From assembly GCF_002443295.1 (NCBI RefSeq), contig NZ_BAOS01000013.1, positions 124,001 through 188,000 on the forward strand: DNA of 64,000 bases, given 5' to 3'. How positions within the stretch are numbered: position 1 is the first letter of the stretch; the number at the start of each line of letters is the position of its first letter. A program made the position numbers and the translations under genes. The notes under the pieces were generated by a model that saw only the letters and a list, made by a program, of their open reading frames with translations, was not told the DNA's origin and made no database searches. The DNA is from Candidatus Scalindua japonica (GTDB lineage Bacteria > Planctomycetota > Brocadiia > Brocadiales > Scalinduaceae). Positions 16,601 through 24,956 of the stretch are shown piece after piece.

Positions 16601-18745
16601 ATGGGAAAGCAGATCAAATTAATAGTTAGAGTTTTACTTCTTTCGGGTATATTGTTTTTATTATCCTGGGGAGAAGATGTCCTGGCAAACCATGGTAACC
16701 TAAATGAACATGTGACGAATGGTAAGGATTTTCTAAAAGTATTTGACTTTGTAAACTCAAATTCAGAGTTTGAAGCAGCATTGGTAGTTGATCCCAACCA
16801 TGAAGAAGCCAATTTTTATTATTCGTTTACAAGGATTGCAGTACTTCTTAGCTCAACCGAATTAAACAATCTGCTTGATGGATTTGGTGTAGATCCTCAA
16901 GGTAGAGATATTCAAAACTGGACGGCTGATTTCCAACGTGATATAGATGGAAAAATAGTGCTCCCTGCAAATTCACCTACGGGTGATTTGGTGGTAAATT
17001 ATCTGGAGACCATTCTCCTGCTACAGGTAGAAGGTGCGTTGGTGAATTTAAGTAAAGTGGGAAATAATTTTTCGTCAAGTTTCTCATTTGGCGATGGTAT
17101 TATAGATTTTGATTATGGTGATGCCGCCTTTTACAATGCCTTCCTGTTATTTTCAAAACTCGTAATGGGCTTGGTTATGTCTTATGATTTTGGTGTGGAT
17201 ATTGATGATATTGTATCGAATTTTAATTATACTCACTGTTTTACTATAATTGAAGTTTTGAACACATACGTCAATTTACTGGAGCTTTTACCTGTAAATT
17301 ATTTGAGCCAGTCTGGCACAGCGCTATACAATGCAGTCGAAATGTATAAGGCTGCATCAACTTATGTTATAAATGAAACGGATAATCAATCAGATGATTT
17401 CATTGTAATAGATAATGAAGATCTTGAGTCCGAAGATTATTTTCGCAATATTTTGGTAGAAATACAGAGTTCGCTGTCGGGCCCTACATTGATTAATTTG
17501 GGGAAAAAACAATCATGGGTGCTACAGGATGATTTTTTATTTGGTGGTGGAGAGATGCGGGTATCTCTAAACAAGAATGGTAACCAGATAGAAGATGGGG
17601 AATATACAAAAAATAATTATAATTGGCCATCACCTTTGGGAGTTCCATGTTATGGTGATGTTAGAAATTTCCATATTATAGGCAATTCAATATCATTTGA
17701 CATTATAAATGAAGACGTTGGGTTTGATTGCCCTTGTGACATACAATTTACGGGTACGTTGAATAATGCATTGGATCAGATTATCAGTGGCACATATAAT
17801 GGTGTTAATAATAGTGGTGTTATATCCGGTTCGTTTACTGGATTATTGTCGGATAATGACATCTATAGGTATAACGTTGACTTGGGGAGTCTCTTTTTTA
17901 CTAATTACAATTTAAAAAACTACATACCTATAATTAGTAAAGATGTAGATTGTAATGTTGATATTGTAAGCTATCCGGACGATACGTTTGGAGGCGTTTT
18001 ACCGGATGGCATTCCTAACGAACCAAATATTTCTGTTTTACCTCTAAACCATAACTTTGGTTGCGTAAATGTTGGCAACACTTCAACTGTTCAAACCTTC
18101 ACTATATCCAATACAGGTACAAACGACCTGGTGATAGGCGTTGTTGGTCTTACCGGGGCAACTCCCCTCCAATTCAATATAAAGAACAACAACTGTTCAA
18201 TGCTAACAATACCTCCATCTGGAAATTGCTCGATTGATATAGTGTTTTCGCCAACATCAACAGGCTCTAAAAGTGCAAACCTTTCTATACCATCCAATGA
18301 CCCAGATATCCCAACAATGGATATTTCAATAAGCGGAACATCTAAAACAGAACTATGCCCATGTGCAATAGTTTTGCAAGATAATCCATCTGATCTGAAG
18401 CTTCTACAGCGTTATCGGGATGAGTCCTTATCAAAGACAAACATCGGTAAACTATTAACGAAGTTATTCTATATGGTCTCAGCTAAGGCAGTAGAGACAC
18501 TAAATGATAATCCTGAATTAATTGCAGAAGCAAGGTCACTCATAGACAAAAATCGAAAAGATGTTTCTGATGTACTGGACGGAAGAGATGGAGTTATATA
18601 CAACACAGATGAGATTGTTTCCTTCCTCAGCAATTATGCCAATGACTCACCACCTCTCTTAAAGGTGATATTAAATGTCATTAAGAAAGATATGCTTCAG
18701 AAGAAAAAGCGTGGAGAGCTGTTCTTTGGATTCAAGTTGGAATAG
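16601..18745 (+). CDS. Exported choice-of-anchor-D (ASH-domain) protein
   Basis: 714 residues with a Sec signal peptide (about residues 7-29, cleavage near VLA|NHG) and a GAGGGTGAG ribosome binding site. The middle is unrecognised. Residues about 475-590 form an ASPM/SPD-2/Hydin-type immunoglobulin domain (NISVLPLNHNFGCVNVGNTS, ISNTGTNDLVI, FSPTSTGSKSANLSIPSNDP), usually annotated choice-of-anchor D. The C-terminus (CPCAIVLQDN, LKLLQRYRDESLSKTNIGK) resembles a degenerate CFI-box-CTERM domain, a putative protein-sorting domain normally beginning CFIATAAYGS. It is probably surface-exposed. No enzymatic motif is seen. Confidence 0.65.
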   Translation: MGKQIKLIVRVLLLSGILFLLSWGEDVLANHGNLNEHVTNGKDFLKVFDFVNSNSEFEAALVVDPNHEEANFYYSFTRIAVLLSSTELNNLLDGFGVDPQGRDIQNWTADFQRDIDGKIVLPANSPTGDLVVNYLETILLLQVEGALVNLSKVGNNFSSSFSFGDGIIDFDYGDAAFYNAFLLFSKLVMGLVMSYDFGVDIDDIVSNFNYTHCFTIIEVLNTYVNLLELLPVNYLSQSGTALYNAVEMYKAASTYVINETDNQSDDFIVIDNEDLESEDYFRNILVEIQSSLSGPTLINLGKKQSWVLQDDFLFGGGEMRVSLNKNGNQIEDGEYTKNNYNWPSPLGVPCYGDVRNFHIIGNSISFDIINEDVGFDCPCDIQFTGTLNNALDQIISGTYNGVNNSGVISGSFTGLLSDNDIYRYNVDLGSLFFTNYNLKNYIPIISKDVDCNVDIVSYPDDTFGGVLPDGIPNEPNISVLPLNHNFGCVNVGNTSTVQTFTISNTGTNDLVIGVVGLTGATPLQFNIKNNNCSMLTIPPSGNCSIDIVFSPTSTGSKSANLSIPSNDPDIPTMDISISGTSKTELCPCAIVLQDNPSDLKLLQRYRDESLSKTNIGKLLTKLFYMVSAKAVETLNDNPELIAEARSLIDKNRKDVSDVLDGRDGVIYNTDEIVSFLSNYANDSPPLLKVILNVIKKDMLQKKKRGELFFGFKLE

Positions 18746-18800
18746 GGTGTTTTTATGTGGGTATGTCCTCTATCAGAGAAGGGGGTGGGGGTCAGGGGTG

Positions 18801-19631
18801 GGGGTCACATCTTTGATGTTTGATATTAGTTTTAATTGTTAAAATCTATCACATCAGATTCTAATTGCCTGACCAGTTTCTTAAAGGTTTTGTCTGTTTT
18901 TAACCGATCCTTAACCCTTCTACTTCCCAAACTCACTGCCGAAGGCCTGATACCTCCAAAGTGTTCACCTATTTCATAACACGTACTTCTAGCATACTTT
19001 CTCGACAAATATATCGCCATATATCGCCATATCCCGGCCTTCATTTCCTTTACGTCCCTTTACGCACATCTCCTCCTTTGAAACATCATACGCTTCGCAT
19101 ACAACTTTACAAATTTCATTAATTCCTGGACCTGGCCGCGCATAAATCATACCTGAAATCTCAGCATCACTCTTCTCAGACTTTCTGTTTCTCAATTTCT
19201 CCCTCATTCGTTTTACAAACTGTGCTGTTCCTAATATTGCCCCAAAACTCATTCTTGTACTCCTTATTTAAATAACCGGCATATACATGATTCAACCATT
19301 GCAAGGGCCTACTCAATTCACCACCTGGAGTTTCCAACTCCAGATGATAGTGATTTGTCATTAGACAATATCCATGGAATATTATTCCCCACTTCTCATG
19401 CAGGTCTCCCAGCTTTTCTAAAAACACCTTTCTATCGTAATCCTTAAAAAATATATTCTGTCTCCCAACACCTCTGGTAGTAATATGATAAAAAGCACCG
19501 GGATATTCTATGCGTAAGGGCCTTGCCATAATTAACAGACACATTCCTAAAACTTAAATTTTAATAATAAAAAAATTAATCTTATCTACATTTATACATA
19601 CGTCAATATCAAAGTTCAAAGACGTGTCCCC
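18801..19631 (-). mobile_element. RAYT element, internally deleted copy 2
   Basis: It has the same terminal sequences as copies 1 and 3 (GGGGTCACATC at the left, ACGTGTCCCC at the right) but is only 831 bp long. About 290 bp of the centre is missing, with a TCTT microhomology at the junction. It also has a 10-bp duplication (ATATCGCCAT twice near 19011-19030). It cannot encode a transposase but keeps both ends, so it could be mobilised by the intact copies. Confidence 0.8.
18832..19529 (-). pseudogene. RAYT transposase pseudogene, copy 2
   Basis: The N-terminus up to AGYLNKEYK, including the HUH motif HYH, is intact and then jumps to the segment NEFWGNIR in another frame. The catalytic-Tyr segment (SRYIHMNPVRAG in copy 1) is deleted. 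The 10-bp duplication shifts the frame again within RDMAIY. Residual ORFs at 18832-19044 and 18989-19252 are pieces of the same gene. Confidence 0.85.
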
Positions 19632-19753
19632 TATTCTTTCAAAAAATAGCCAAATTGTAAATACTCTTATTTCAAGGACTTAAAAAATCGGATGCCAATT
19701 GCTTCTTAGTATCAAGTCTAAGGCTCATTCTCGAAAACAGGACAAAATGAAAC

Positions 19754-19808
19754 CAAAAAAACCAGTGTTTTCGTGCGCTTGGTGGGCATACTCAACACTG
19801 GTTTTTTT
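19754..19808. terminator. Rho-independent terminator-like hairpin
   Basis: AAAAAACCAGTGTT and AACACTGGTTTTTTT form a stem with a 24-nt loop, with an A-run before and a U-run after, so it could terminate in both directions. It separates the deleted RAYT copy from the PIN-domain pair. Confidence 0.65.
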
Positions 19809-19977
19809 AGTTGATATATTTAATTTATTAACTAACCTATAGAAGTTATTCTTTTTCATTGGTGAATGGGAATAATGAACCGGAGGACATAAGTTGCCGC
19901 TTATGTCTTTCTTTTTTTTGTAATAATAAAATTAAAAACTACTTTGGAAAAAACTATCTTTCGGCTTTCAAGTTACA

Positions 19978-20454
19978 ATGAAACAAAAAATATATATTGA
20001 AACAAGTGTAATAAGCTATCTGGTCGCAAATACATCAAAAGATTTAGTGATTGCGGCTCATCAAGCCTCTACAGTTGACATGTGGAATCAGATTGATGAA
20101 TTTGATGTTTTTATTTCAGACATGGTCATTCAAGAGTCATCGAGAGGAGATAAAAAGCAATCTTGTGATCGTCTAAATAAATTGAAAAACATTCCAGCAT
20201 TGAAAATTGATGATGAAGCAAAGAAGTTAGCAAAGGCATTGCTTGACGGAAAAGCAATACCTGAAAAATGTCCTGAAGATGCTTTACATATTTCGGTTGC
20301 AGCAATAAACGGTATTGATGTTATTATTACATGGAATTTTAAGCACATCAATAATCCATTTACAAGAAAAATGATAAGAACTATAATTGAGAGCAAAGGA
20401 ATTGTATGTCCTGAAATATGTTCACCGGAGGAATTAATAGGAGAAAACTTATGA
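19978..20454 (+). CDS. PIN-domain ribonuclease, VapC-like toxin
   Basis: 158 residues. It starts KIYIETSVISYLV (first PIN acidic residue within ETS), followed by a conserved Glu in VIQESSRG and the late acidic cluster PEDALHISVAAINGIDVIITWNFKHI. These are hallmarks of PIN-fold Mg-dependent RNases such as VapC toxins. Its stop codon overlaps the start of a 65-residue partner by 4 nt (ATGA), the usual coupling of toxin-antitoxin pairs, here with the toxin first. It sits between two RAYT copies, in accessory DNA. Confidence 0.8.
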   Translation: MKQKIYIETSVISYLVANTSKDLVIAAHQASTVDMWNQIDEFDVFISDMVIQESSRGDKKQSCDRLNKLKNIPALKIDDEAKKLAKALLDGKAIPEKCPEDALHISVAAINGIDVIITWNFKHINNPFTRKMIRTIIESKGIVCPEICSPEELIGENL

Positions 20455-20648
20455 ACGATCCAATTGTAGAAGAAATACGCGGATTTCGTAATGATCATGC
20501 AAAAAAGTTTAATTACGATTTAGATGCTATATGTGAAGATTTCAAAAGCCACCAGGCAAATTGTGGTCATGAAATTATACGATTGAAACCTAAAAAATTA
20601 GAAAAGAAGTTAATTCAGCAGATGCTAAGAAGTAGTGCGGCAGATTAG
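20451..20648 (+). CDS. Small partner of the PIN toxin (putative antitoxin)
   Basis: 65 residues starting at ATG 20451, 9-10 nt after an AGGAG site, overlapping the PIN gene by ATGA. The sequence MNDPIVEEIRGFRNDHAKKFNYDLDAICEDFK is a recurrent small family found next to PIN-domain genes. It is mostly helical and charged, without a recognisable DNA-binding motif. An antitoxin role is inferred from size and coupling only. A longer in-frame extension to 20418 would overlap the PIN gene further and lacks a ribosome binding site. Confidence 0.7.
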   Translation: MNDPIVEEIRGFRNDHAKKFNYDLDAICEDFKSHQANCGHEIIRLKPKKLEKKLIQQMLRSSAAD

Positions 20649-20730
20649 TATCGCTACCTTAATTCAAAAATATCGATTAAGTACTGTATGCTCCTTTTTC
20701 TATTGACCTTAAGCGATGTGAGGGATGTGA

Positions 20731-21841
20731 GGGGTCACATCTTTGATGTTTGATATTAGTTTTAATTGTTAAAATCTATCACATCAGATTCTAATTGCCT
20801 GACCAGTTTCTTAAAGGGTTTGTCTGTTTTTAACCGATCCTTAACCCTTCTACTTCCCAAACTCACTGCCGAAGGCCTGATACCTCCAAAGTGCTCACCT
20901 ATTTCATCACACGTGCTTCTAGCATACTTTCTCGACAAATATATCGCCATATCCCGGCCTTCATTTCCTTTACGTCCCTTTACGCACATCTCCTCCTTTG
21001 AAAAATCATACGCTTCGCATACAACTTTACAAATTTCATTAATTCCTGGACCTGGCCGCGCATAAATCATACCTGAAATCTCAGCATCACTCTTCTCAGT
21101 CTTTCTGTTTCTCAATTTCTCCCTCATTCGTTTTACAAACTGTGCTGTTCCTAATATTGCCCCAAAACTCATTTCTTTTAAAGGATTTCCCTCATCTCCC
21201 ATTATTACAAAGCGCTGGTATTCCTTTCTCTGCTCCTTCTCAGACACACCAAACATTTCAAGTGTTTGCTTCACATCAAGCCACTTCGGACATTGTCGTG
21301 TTCCTAGATAATCCCGATAACTAGACCATCTATACTCCTCAGGCCTCCTCACAATACCGGCACGTACAGGATTCATGTGTATGTAACATGACAAAACATG
21401 CAAATGTTCATCTGCTTCTACGAGCACACTCTTAAACCTGCCCTGAAACAGATGTCCCACTCTCTTGTACTCCTTATTTACATAACCGGCATATACATGA
21501 TTCAACCATTGCAAGGGCCTACTCAATCCACCACCTGGAGTTTCCAACTCCAGATGATAGTGAATTGTCATCAGACAATATCCATGGAATATTATTCCCC
21601 ACTTCTCATGCAGGTCTCCCAGCTTTTCTAAAAACACCTTTCTATCGTAATCCTTAAAAAATATATTCTGTCTCCCAACACCTATGGTAGTAATATGATA
21701 AAAAGCACTGGGATATTCTATGCGTAAGGGCCTTGCCATAATTAACAGACACATTCCTAAAACTTAAATTATAATAATAAAAAAATTAATCTTTTCTATA
21801 TTTATACATACGTCAATATCAAAGTTCAAAGATGTGACCCC
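20731..21841 (-). mobile_element. RAYT element, full-length copy 3
   Basis: 1111 bp, the same length and terminal inverted sequence as copy 1, with scattered point differences. The left flank carries the short repeat GATGTGAGG(G/-)GATGTGA. No target duplication is seen, as expected for HUH single-strand transposition. Confidence 0.8.
20762..21739 (-). CDS. REP-associated tyrosine transposase, copy 3
   Basis: The full-length frame is about 97% identical to copy 1 by eye. The HUH histidines (TIHYHLE) and the catalytic-Tyr segment (SCYIHMNPVRAG) are kept. Substitutions fall in otherwise conserved positions (ITTIGVG for ITTRGVG, TIHYH for TNHYH), so activity may be reduced. Start at 21739 (MARP), as in copy 1. 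Confidence 0.85.
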   Translation of the reverse strand: MARPLRIEYPSAFYHITTIGVGRQNIFFKDYDRKVFLEKLGDLHEKWGIIFHGYCLMTIHYHLELETPGGGLSRPLQWLNHVYAGYVNKEYKRVGHLFQGRFKSVLVEADEHLHVLSCYIHMNPVRAGIVRRPEEYRWSSYRDYLGTRQCPKWLDVKQTLEMFGVSEKEQRKEYQRFVIMGDEGNPLKEMSFGAILGTAQFVKRMREKLRNRKTEKSDAEISGMIYARPGPGINEICKVVCEAYDFSKEEMCVKGRKGNEGRDMAIYLSRKYARSTCDEIGEHFGGIRPSAVSLGSRRVKDRLKTDKPFKKLVRQLESDVIDFNN

Positions 21842-21933
21842 TATCCCCTCCAAAATAATGCTACCAAATCTGTTGTTTTCCTTCCAACAATTGAAAAACC
21901 TGATAAGGATAATAAACGTGAAAAACTTTGTGC

Positions 21934-22338
21934 TTAGGAACCAATTGGTGAGCAAAGATACGCTTGTAAAAAAACCTCGTTTATTTTAGGTCTAACCACA
22001 TTGAATATAGAACATAGCATCGAATCAAACTGTATGTAAATAAAATGCCATACCCTGTTAAACCCTATAAATAATAGCAAAAGAAGCCCGTATACCATAT
22101 TATAGTAGCCCAAGGCTGGTTCACTGCTGGGTGACTTATAAAACTTATCAAATATCTCCTGAAATCTTATCAGATCAAAAAATTTTACCAGCCCAAGAAG
22201 CCCGCCAAATGGGCTTCGCCTTTCACTGCAATAACCATACGGGGTGGTAGCCCCAATTTTACCAGCCTTAGCGGTGTATCCTGTTTCTCCTTGATTTGTA
22301 ATGACTTTCGCGTTACTCTTATTTCGTCTTTTAACCAT
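21934..22338 (-). pseudogene. Truncated DDE transposase, N-terminal fragment
   Basis: 134 residues beginning MVKRRNKSNAKV with a GGAGGT ribosome binding site. The segment FGGLLGLVKFFDLIRFQEIF and the hydrophobic YGLLLLLFIGFNRVWHFIYI resemble the N-terminal domain of IS1380/IS4-type transposases, which then continue for about 300 residues. Here homology ends near SIFNV and the catalytic core is absent, so the gene was cut at its 3' side close to the RAYT copy 3 insertion. Family assignment is tentative. Confidence 0.55.
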
Positions 22339-22465
22339 TCGGGTTACCTCCTTTTTTTATAGGTAGTTGTTGTCAAATCCTATTATTTAGGGGGAACCCA
22401 AATGTTTTCATGCTTTTTTACGACTTCTTGTGCAAGATTCAGGTGATAAATTGGTAAGCACCCAG

Positions 22466-22840
22466 TTAATCACGTCTAGCGAGTTGCTCCAGTTCCTTGG
22501 AATCGACATTCCAAGGCAGTAAATCATTTACTGGTTTTCGATCTCGTAAATACATTGGCATCTCTTCGAAAACCTTTCGAAGATACCAGTAAGGCTCTAA
22601 TCCATTAGCCCTTGCAGTTTCAACCAGCGAATACCAAGTTGCAGTTGCCCTTGCACCGGCCTCGCTTTGTGCAAACAACCACACCTTTCTACCCGTCGCA
22701 ATAGGCCGGATATGACGTTCCGCATTGTTGTTGTCCAGTTGCAGGCGTCCGTCTTCCACGAAAACTGTTAGTTTTGACCATTGGTTGTTAATGTAGGTAA
22801 ATGCATTCGACAGCAAACCTCCATAGCTAAACGCCTGCAC
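22466..22840 (-). CDS. IS66 transposase, C-terminal part (second frame)
   Basis: The frame carries the classic IS66 end: AFSYGGLLSNAFTYINNQW, then DNNNAERHIRPIATGRKVWLF (the catalytic-Glu region), SLVETARANGLEPYWYL and the terminal LLPWNV segment. It lost its link to the N-terminal frame by an indel at about 22845 (the text AATAGAAATCAG, where one base is missing). It has no start of its own. Confidence 0.85.
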   Translation of the reverse strand: MQAFSYGGLLSNAFTYINNQWSKLTVFVEDGRLQLDNNNAERHIRPIATGRKVWLFAQSEAGARATATWYSLVETARANGLEPYWYLRKVFEEMPMYLRDRKPVNDLLPWNVDSKELEQLARRD

Positions 22841-22845
22841 TGATT

Positions 22846-24024
22846 TCTATTAATCCAGGAACGGATCTTATCCAAGCAAGACTTAACTACCTCTTGTCTA
22901 TATCTCTTTCGTTGATCCGGTGGTTTCTCTTTTTCTTGATTGTCAAGGTAGTAGAGTTCTCTGATCAACTCCATGCCTTGCCGGGCAATATTGGCAGCGC
23001 CTGGCGAACTGGCTTTTCTTGCAACATCAAACTTACGACGAACATGTGCCCAGCATCCCAACTGGATAACATTAGGACGCGAGGCTGATGCCCCATAACC
23101 AGCGTAACCATCGGTTTGCAAAAAACCACTGAACCCTTCCAACAGTTTGCTGGCTACAGCTCCTGCACGGCTGGGACTGTAGTGCATAAGTACAATCGGG
23201 GTATCGTTACCGCCAGTAACACGACACCAGATATAGGACTTCTGTTTAGCAGTTCGTCCTTCTTCGCTCAGAACCTGAAGGGTGGTTTCATCAATGTGAA
23301 GATAGTCATGTCCATCAAGCGCATTTTCCATGGTAGCTACCAGAGGAGAAATAATTTGCTCTGCACCTTTGATCATCCAGTCTGCCAATGTGGTACTGGT
23401 GAACGGTACGCCAAAACGTTTTCCAGCAATAGAAGCTATACGGTTTAGCGGAAGACCATCAGCAAATTTGCTCGAACCAACCCAGGCAAGAACACCTGGT
23501 GATGCTTGGGTTCGAGGCAAAGGAGCCGGTGGACTTTGTTGTGCAGTTATTGGCGGTTGCTTGCACTTGGAGTTAGAGCAACTGTACTTGAACTTAATGT
23601 TCTCTATTACTTGAAACCTGGCGGGAATCACGTCGTACTGAAATGAAACCTCTTCTCCTATTCGATTCAGGCAAGAACCACAGGAACACTGTTTCTCTTC
23701 TTCCAGCAGATCATGCTCCACGCGAACACGCGGAAGATGCTGGGGAGGGACACGTCGACCACCAGTCTTTCTGGTGTGCTCAGGTACCTTAGTTTCGGTT
23801 GCAGGTTCAACCTCACAAGCAGCATCCTCGTTACCGAACAGCAATTGCTGGCGCTTATCAAAACGCTCAGACTTTGAACTGAAACGATGATAAAGGAGGT
23901 AGTTGATCTTTTCTTCGAGTAGCATGATCTGGTGGTCTCTAGATTCGAGTTTACAACGCAACTCATCGTTCTGCGCAAGCACATTTTCAATACTAAAATC
24001 TGTTATTTCAACCACCGCTTCCAT
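22846..24024 (-). CDS. IS66 transposase, N-terminal and central part (frameshifted)
   Basis: It begins MEAVVEITDFSIENVLAQNDELRC with a coiled coil and helix-turn-helix (QIMLLEEKINYLLYHRFSSKSERFD). A zinc-finger-like cysteine set (CSCGSCLNR) and the IS66 catalytic domain (YLHIDETTLQVL, QTDGYAGYG, CWAHVRRKFDVA) follow. The ORF runs on to 22768 in the wrong frame, so residues after SWINRN are not genuine. It belongs with 22466-22840 and is inactive unless the frameshift is a sequencing error. Confidence 0.85.
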
Positions 24025-24132
24025 GACCTAAATCATACCATATTTCCTATTCATTCGATAGCTTATACTGCAATTATTACTGGTTTTTTTACCAAACTTT
24101 AAAGGGTGTTAACTTGGTGCTTACATAAATTG

Positions 24133-24488
24133 TTAACTTGCAGATGCCTGCTATATGATTATCAAGTATCTTCTTGGCTGCATGTTGCCTGTAGAATAGT
24201 AAACCCCCTTTGTAGCCTCCCTAACTGCTTCCGAAGAAGTCATATAATAACTCGTTTTTTGAGTCCGGATTACCGCTTTTGATACCTCCTCACAGATTAC
24301 ATATTCATCTAAACATTCTTACAGAGTAGGTGTGCTGGTGTTAGAGTAAAAAAACATATACTTTTTGTTAAAACTTCTTTATATGGTTGGATTAAAAAAC
24401 AGGAAAAATATTTGTAACTAAGCCACAAAGAGTAAAAATAAGCTGTATGAATTGTAGTTTTATTTGGATATAATTAATTTTTTATTAT
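24133..24488. other. Intergenic interval, possible gene remnant
   Basis: No complete gene. On the minus strand about 24,165-24,325 an open stretch without a start reads CLDEYVICEEVSKAVIRTQ and MTSSEAVREATKGVYYSTG and ends at a stop; it looks protein-like but is too short to identify. The rest is AT-rich leader of the yyaL-like operon. Confidence 0.3.
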
Positions 24489-24533
24489 TTGAACATAAAA
24501 ATAATTATTATTCTAAGCATAGAAAGGCAATAC

Positions 24534-24956
24534 ATGAATAGAGCATTATCATCACTATTACCTTGTATTATCTTAATAACACTATTTACAGGGAATCTGA
24601 AGACCTTATCTTCAGATACTGAGGTAAAAACCATGAAACATAAATCTACAAGCAATATAAAAAAATATTCTAACAGACTCAAACTTGAAAAGAGCCCTTA
24701 CCTGCTTCAACATGCAGATAACCCTGTAGACTGGTATGCGTGGGGGCCTGATGCTTTTGAAAAAGCAAGACAGGAGAATAAACCTATTTTTCTTTCCATT
24801 GGTTATTCAACATGCCATTGGTGCCATGTAATGGCACATGAATCATTCGAAGACCCTGAAGTTGCCAGGTTAATGAATGAAGTCTTTATATGTATTAAAG
24901 TCGACAGGGAAGAGAGGCAGGACATAGACAATATCTATATGCGTGTCTCCAGATGA
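24534..24956 (+). CDS. YyaL-like thioredoxin-domain protein (DUF255), N-terminal part
   Basis: Start ATG 24534 with AGAAAGG upstream. Residues 1-25 look like a signal peptide. The DUF255 thioredoxin-like domain is recognisable: [21 protein letters not shown], then [21 protein letters not shown] with a CxxC pair, then [15 protein letters not shown]. Family members run straight into the segment [16 protein letters not shown] found in the next frame. A single missing base at about 24947 (expected GTCTGCCAG, seen GTCTCCAG) creates the stop at 24956. Biochemical function is unknown for the family. Confidence 0.8.
   Translation: MNRALSSLLPCIILITLFTGNLKTLSSDTEVKTMKHKSTSNIKKYSNRLKLEKSPYLLQHADNPVDWYAWGPDAFEKARQENKPIFLSIGYSTCHWCHVMAHESFEDPEVARLMNEVFICIKVDREERQDIDNIYMRVSR

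Larger units (their letters stand above)
22454..24124 (-). mobile_element. IS66-family insertion sequence with 8-bp target duplication
   Basis: 1671 bp. Terminal inverted repeats begin GTAAGCACCCAGTTAA (left) and GTAAGCACCAAGTTAA (right, inverted). The flanks are a perfect 8-bp direct repeat, ATAAATTG (22446-22453 and 24125-24132), the target-duplication length of IS66. It has only a tnpC-type gene and no tnpA/tnpB, as in the single-ORF ISBst12-type subgroup. Confidence 0.9.
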
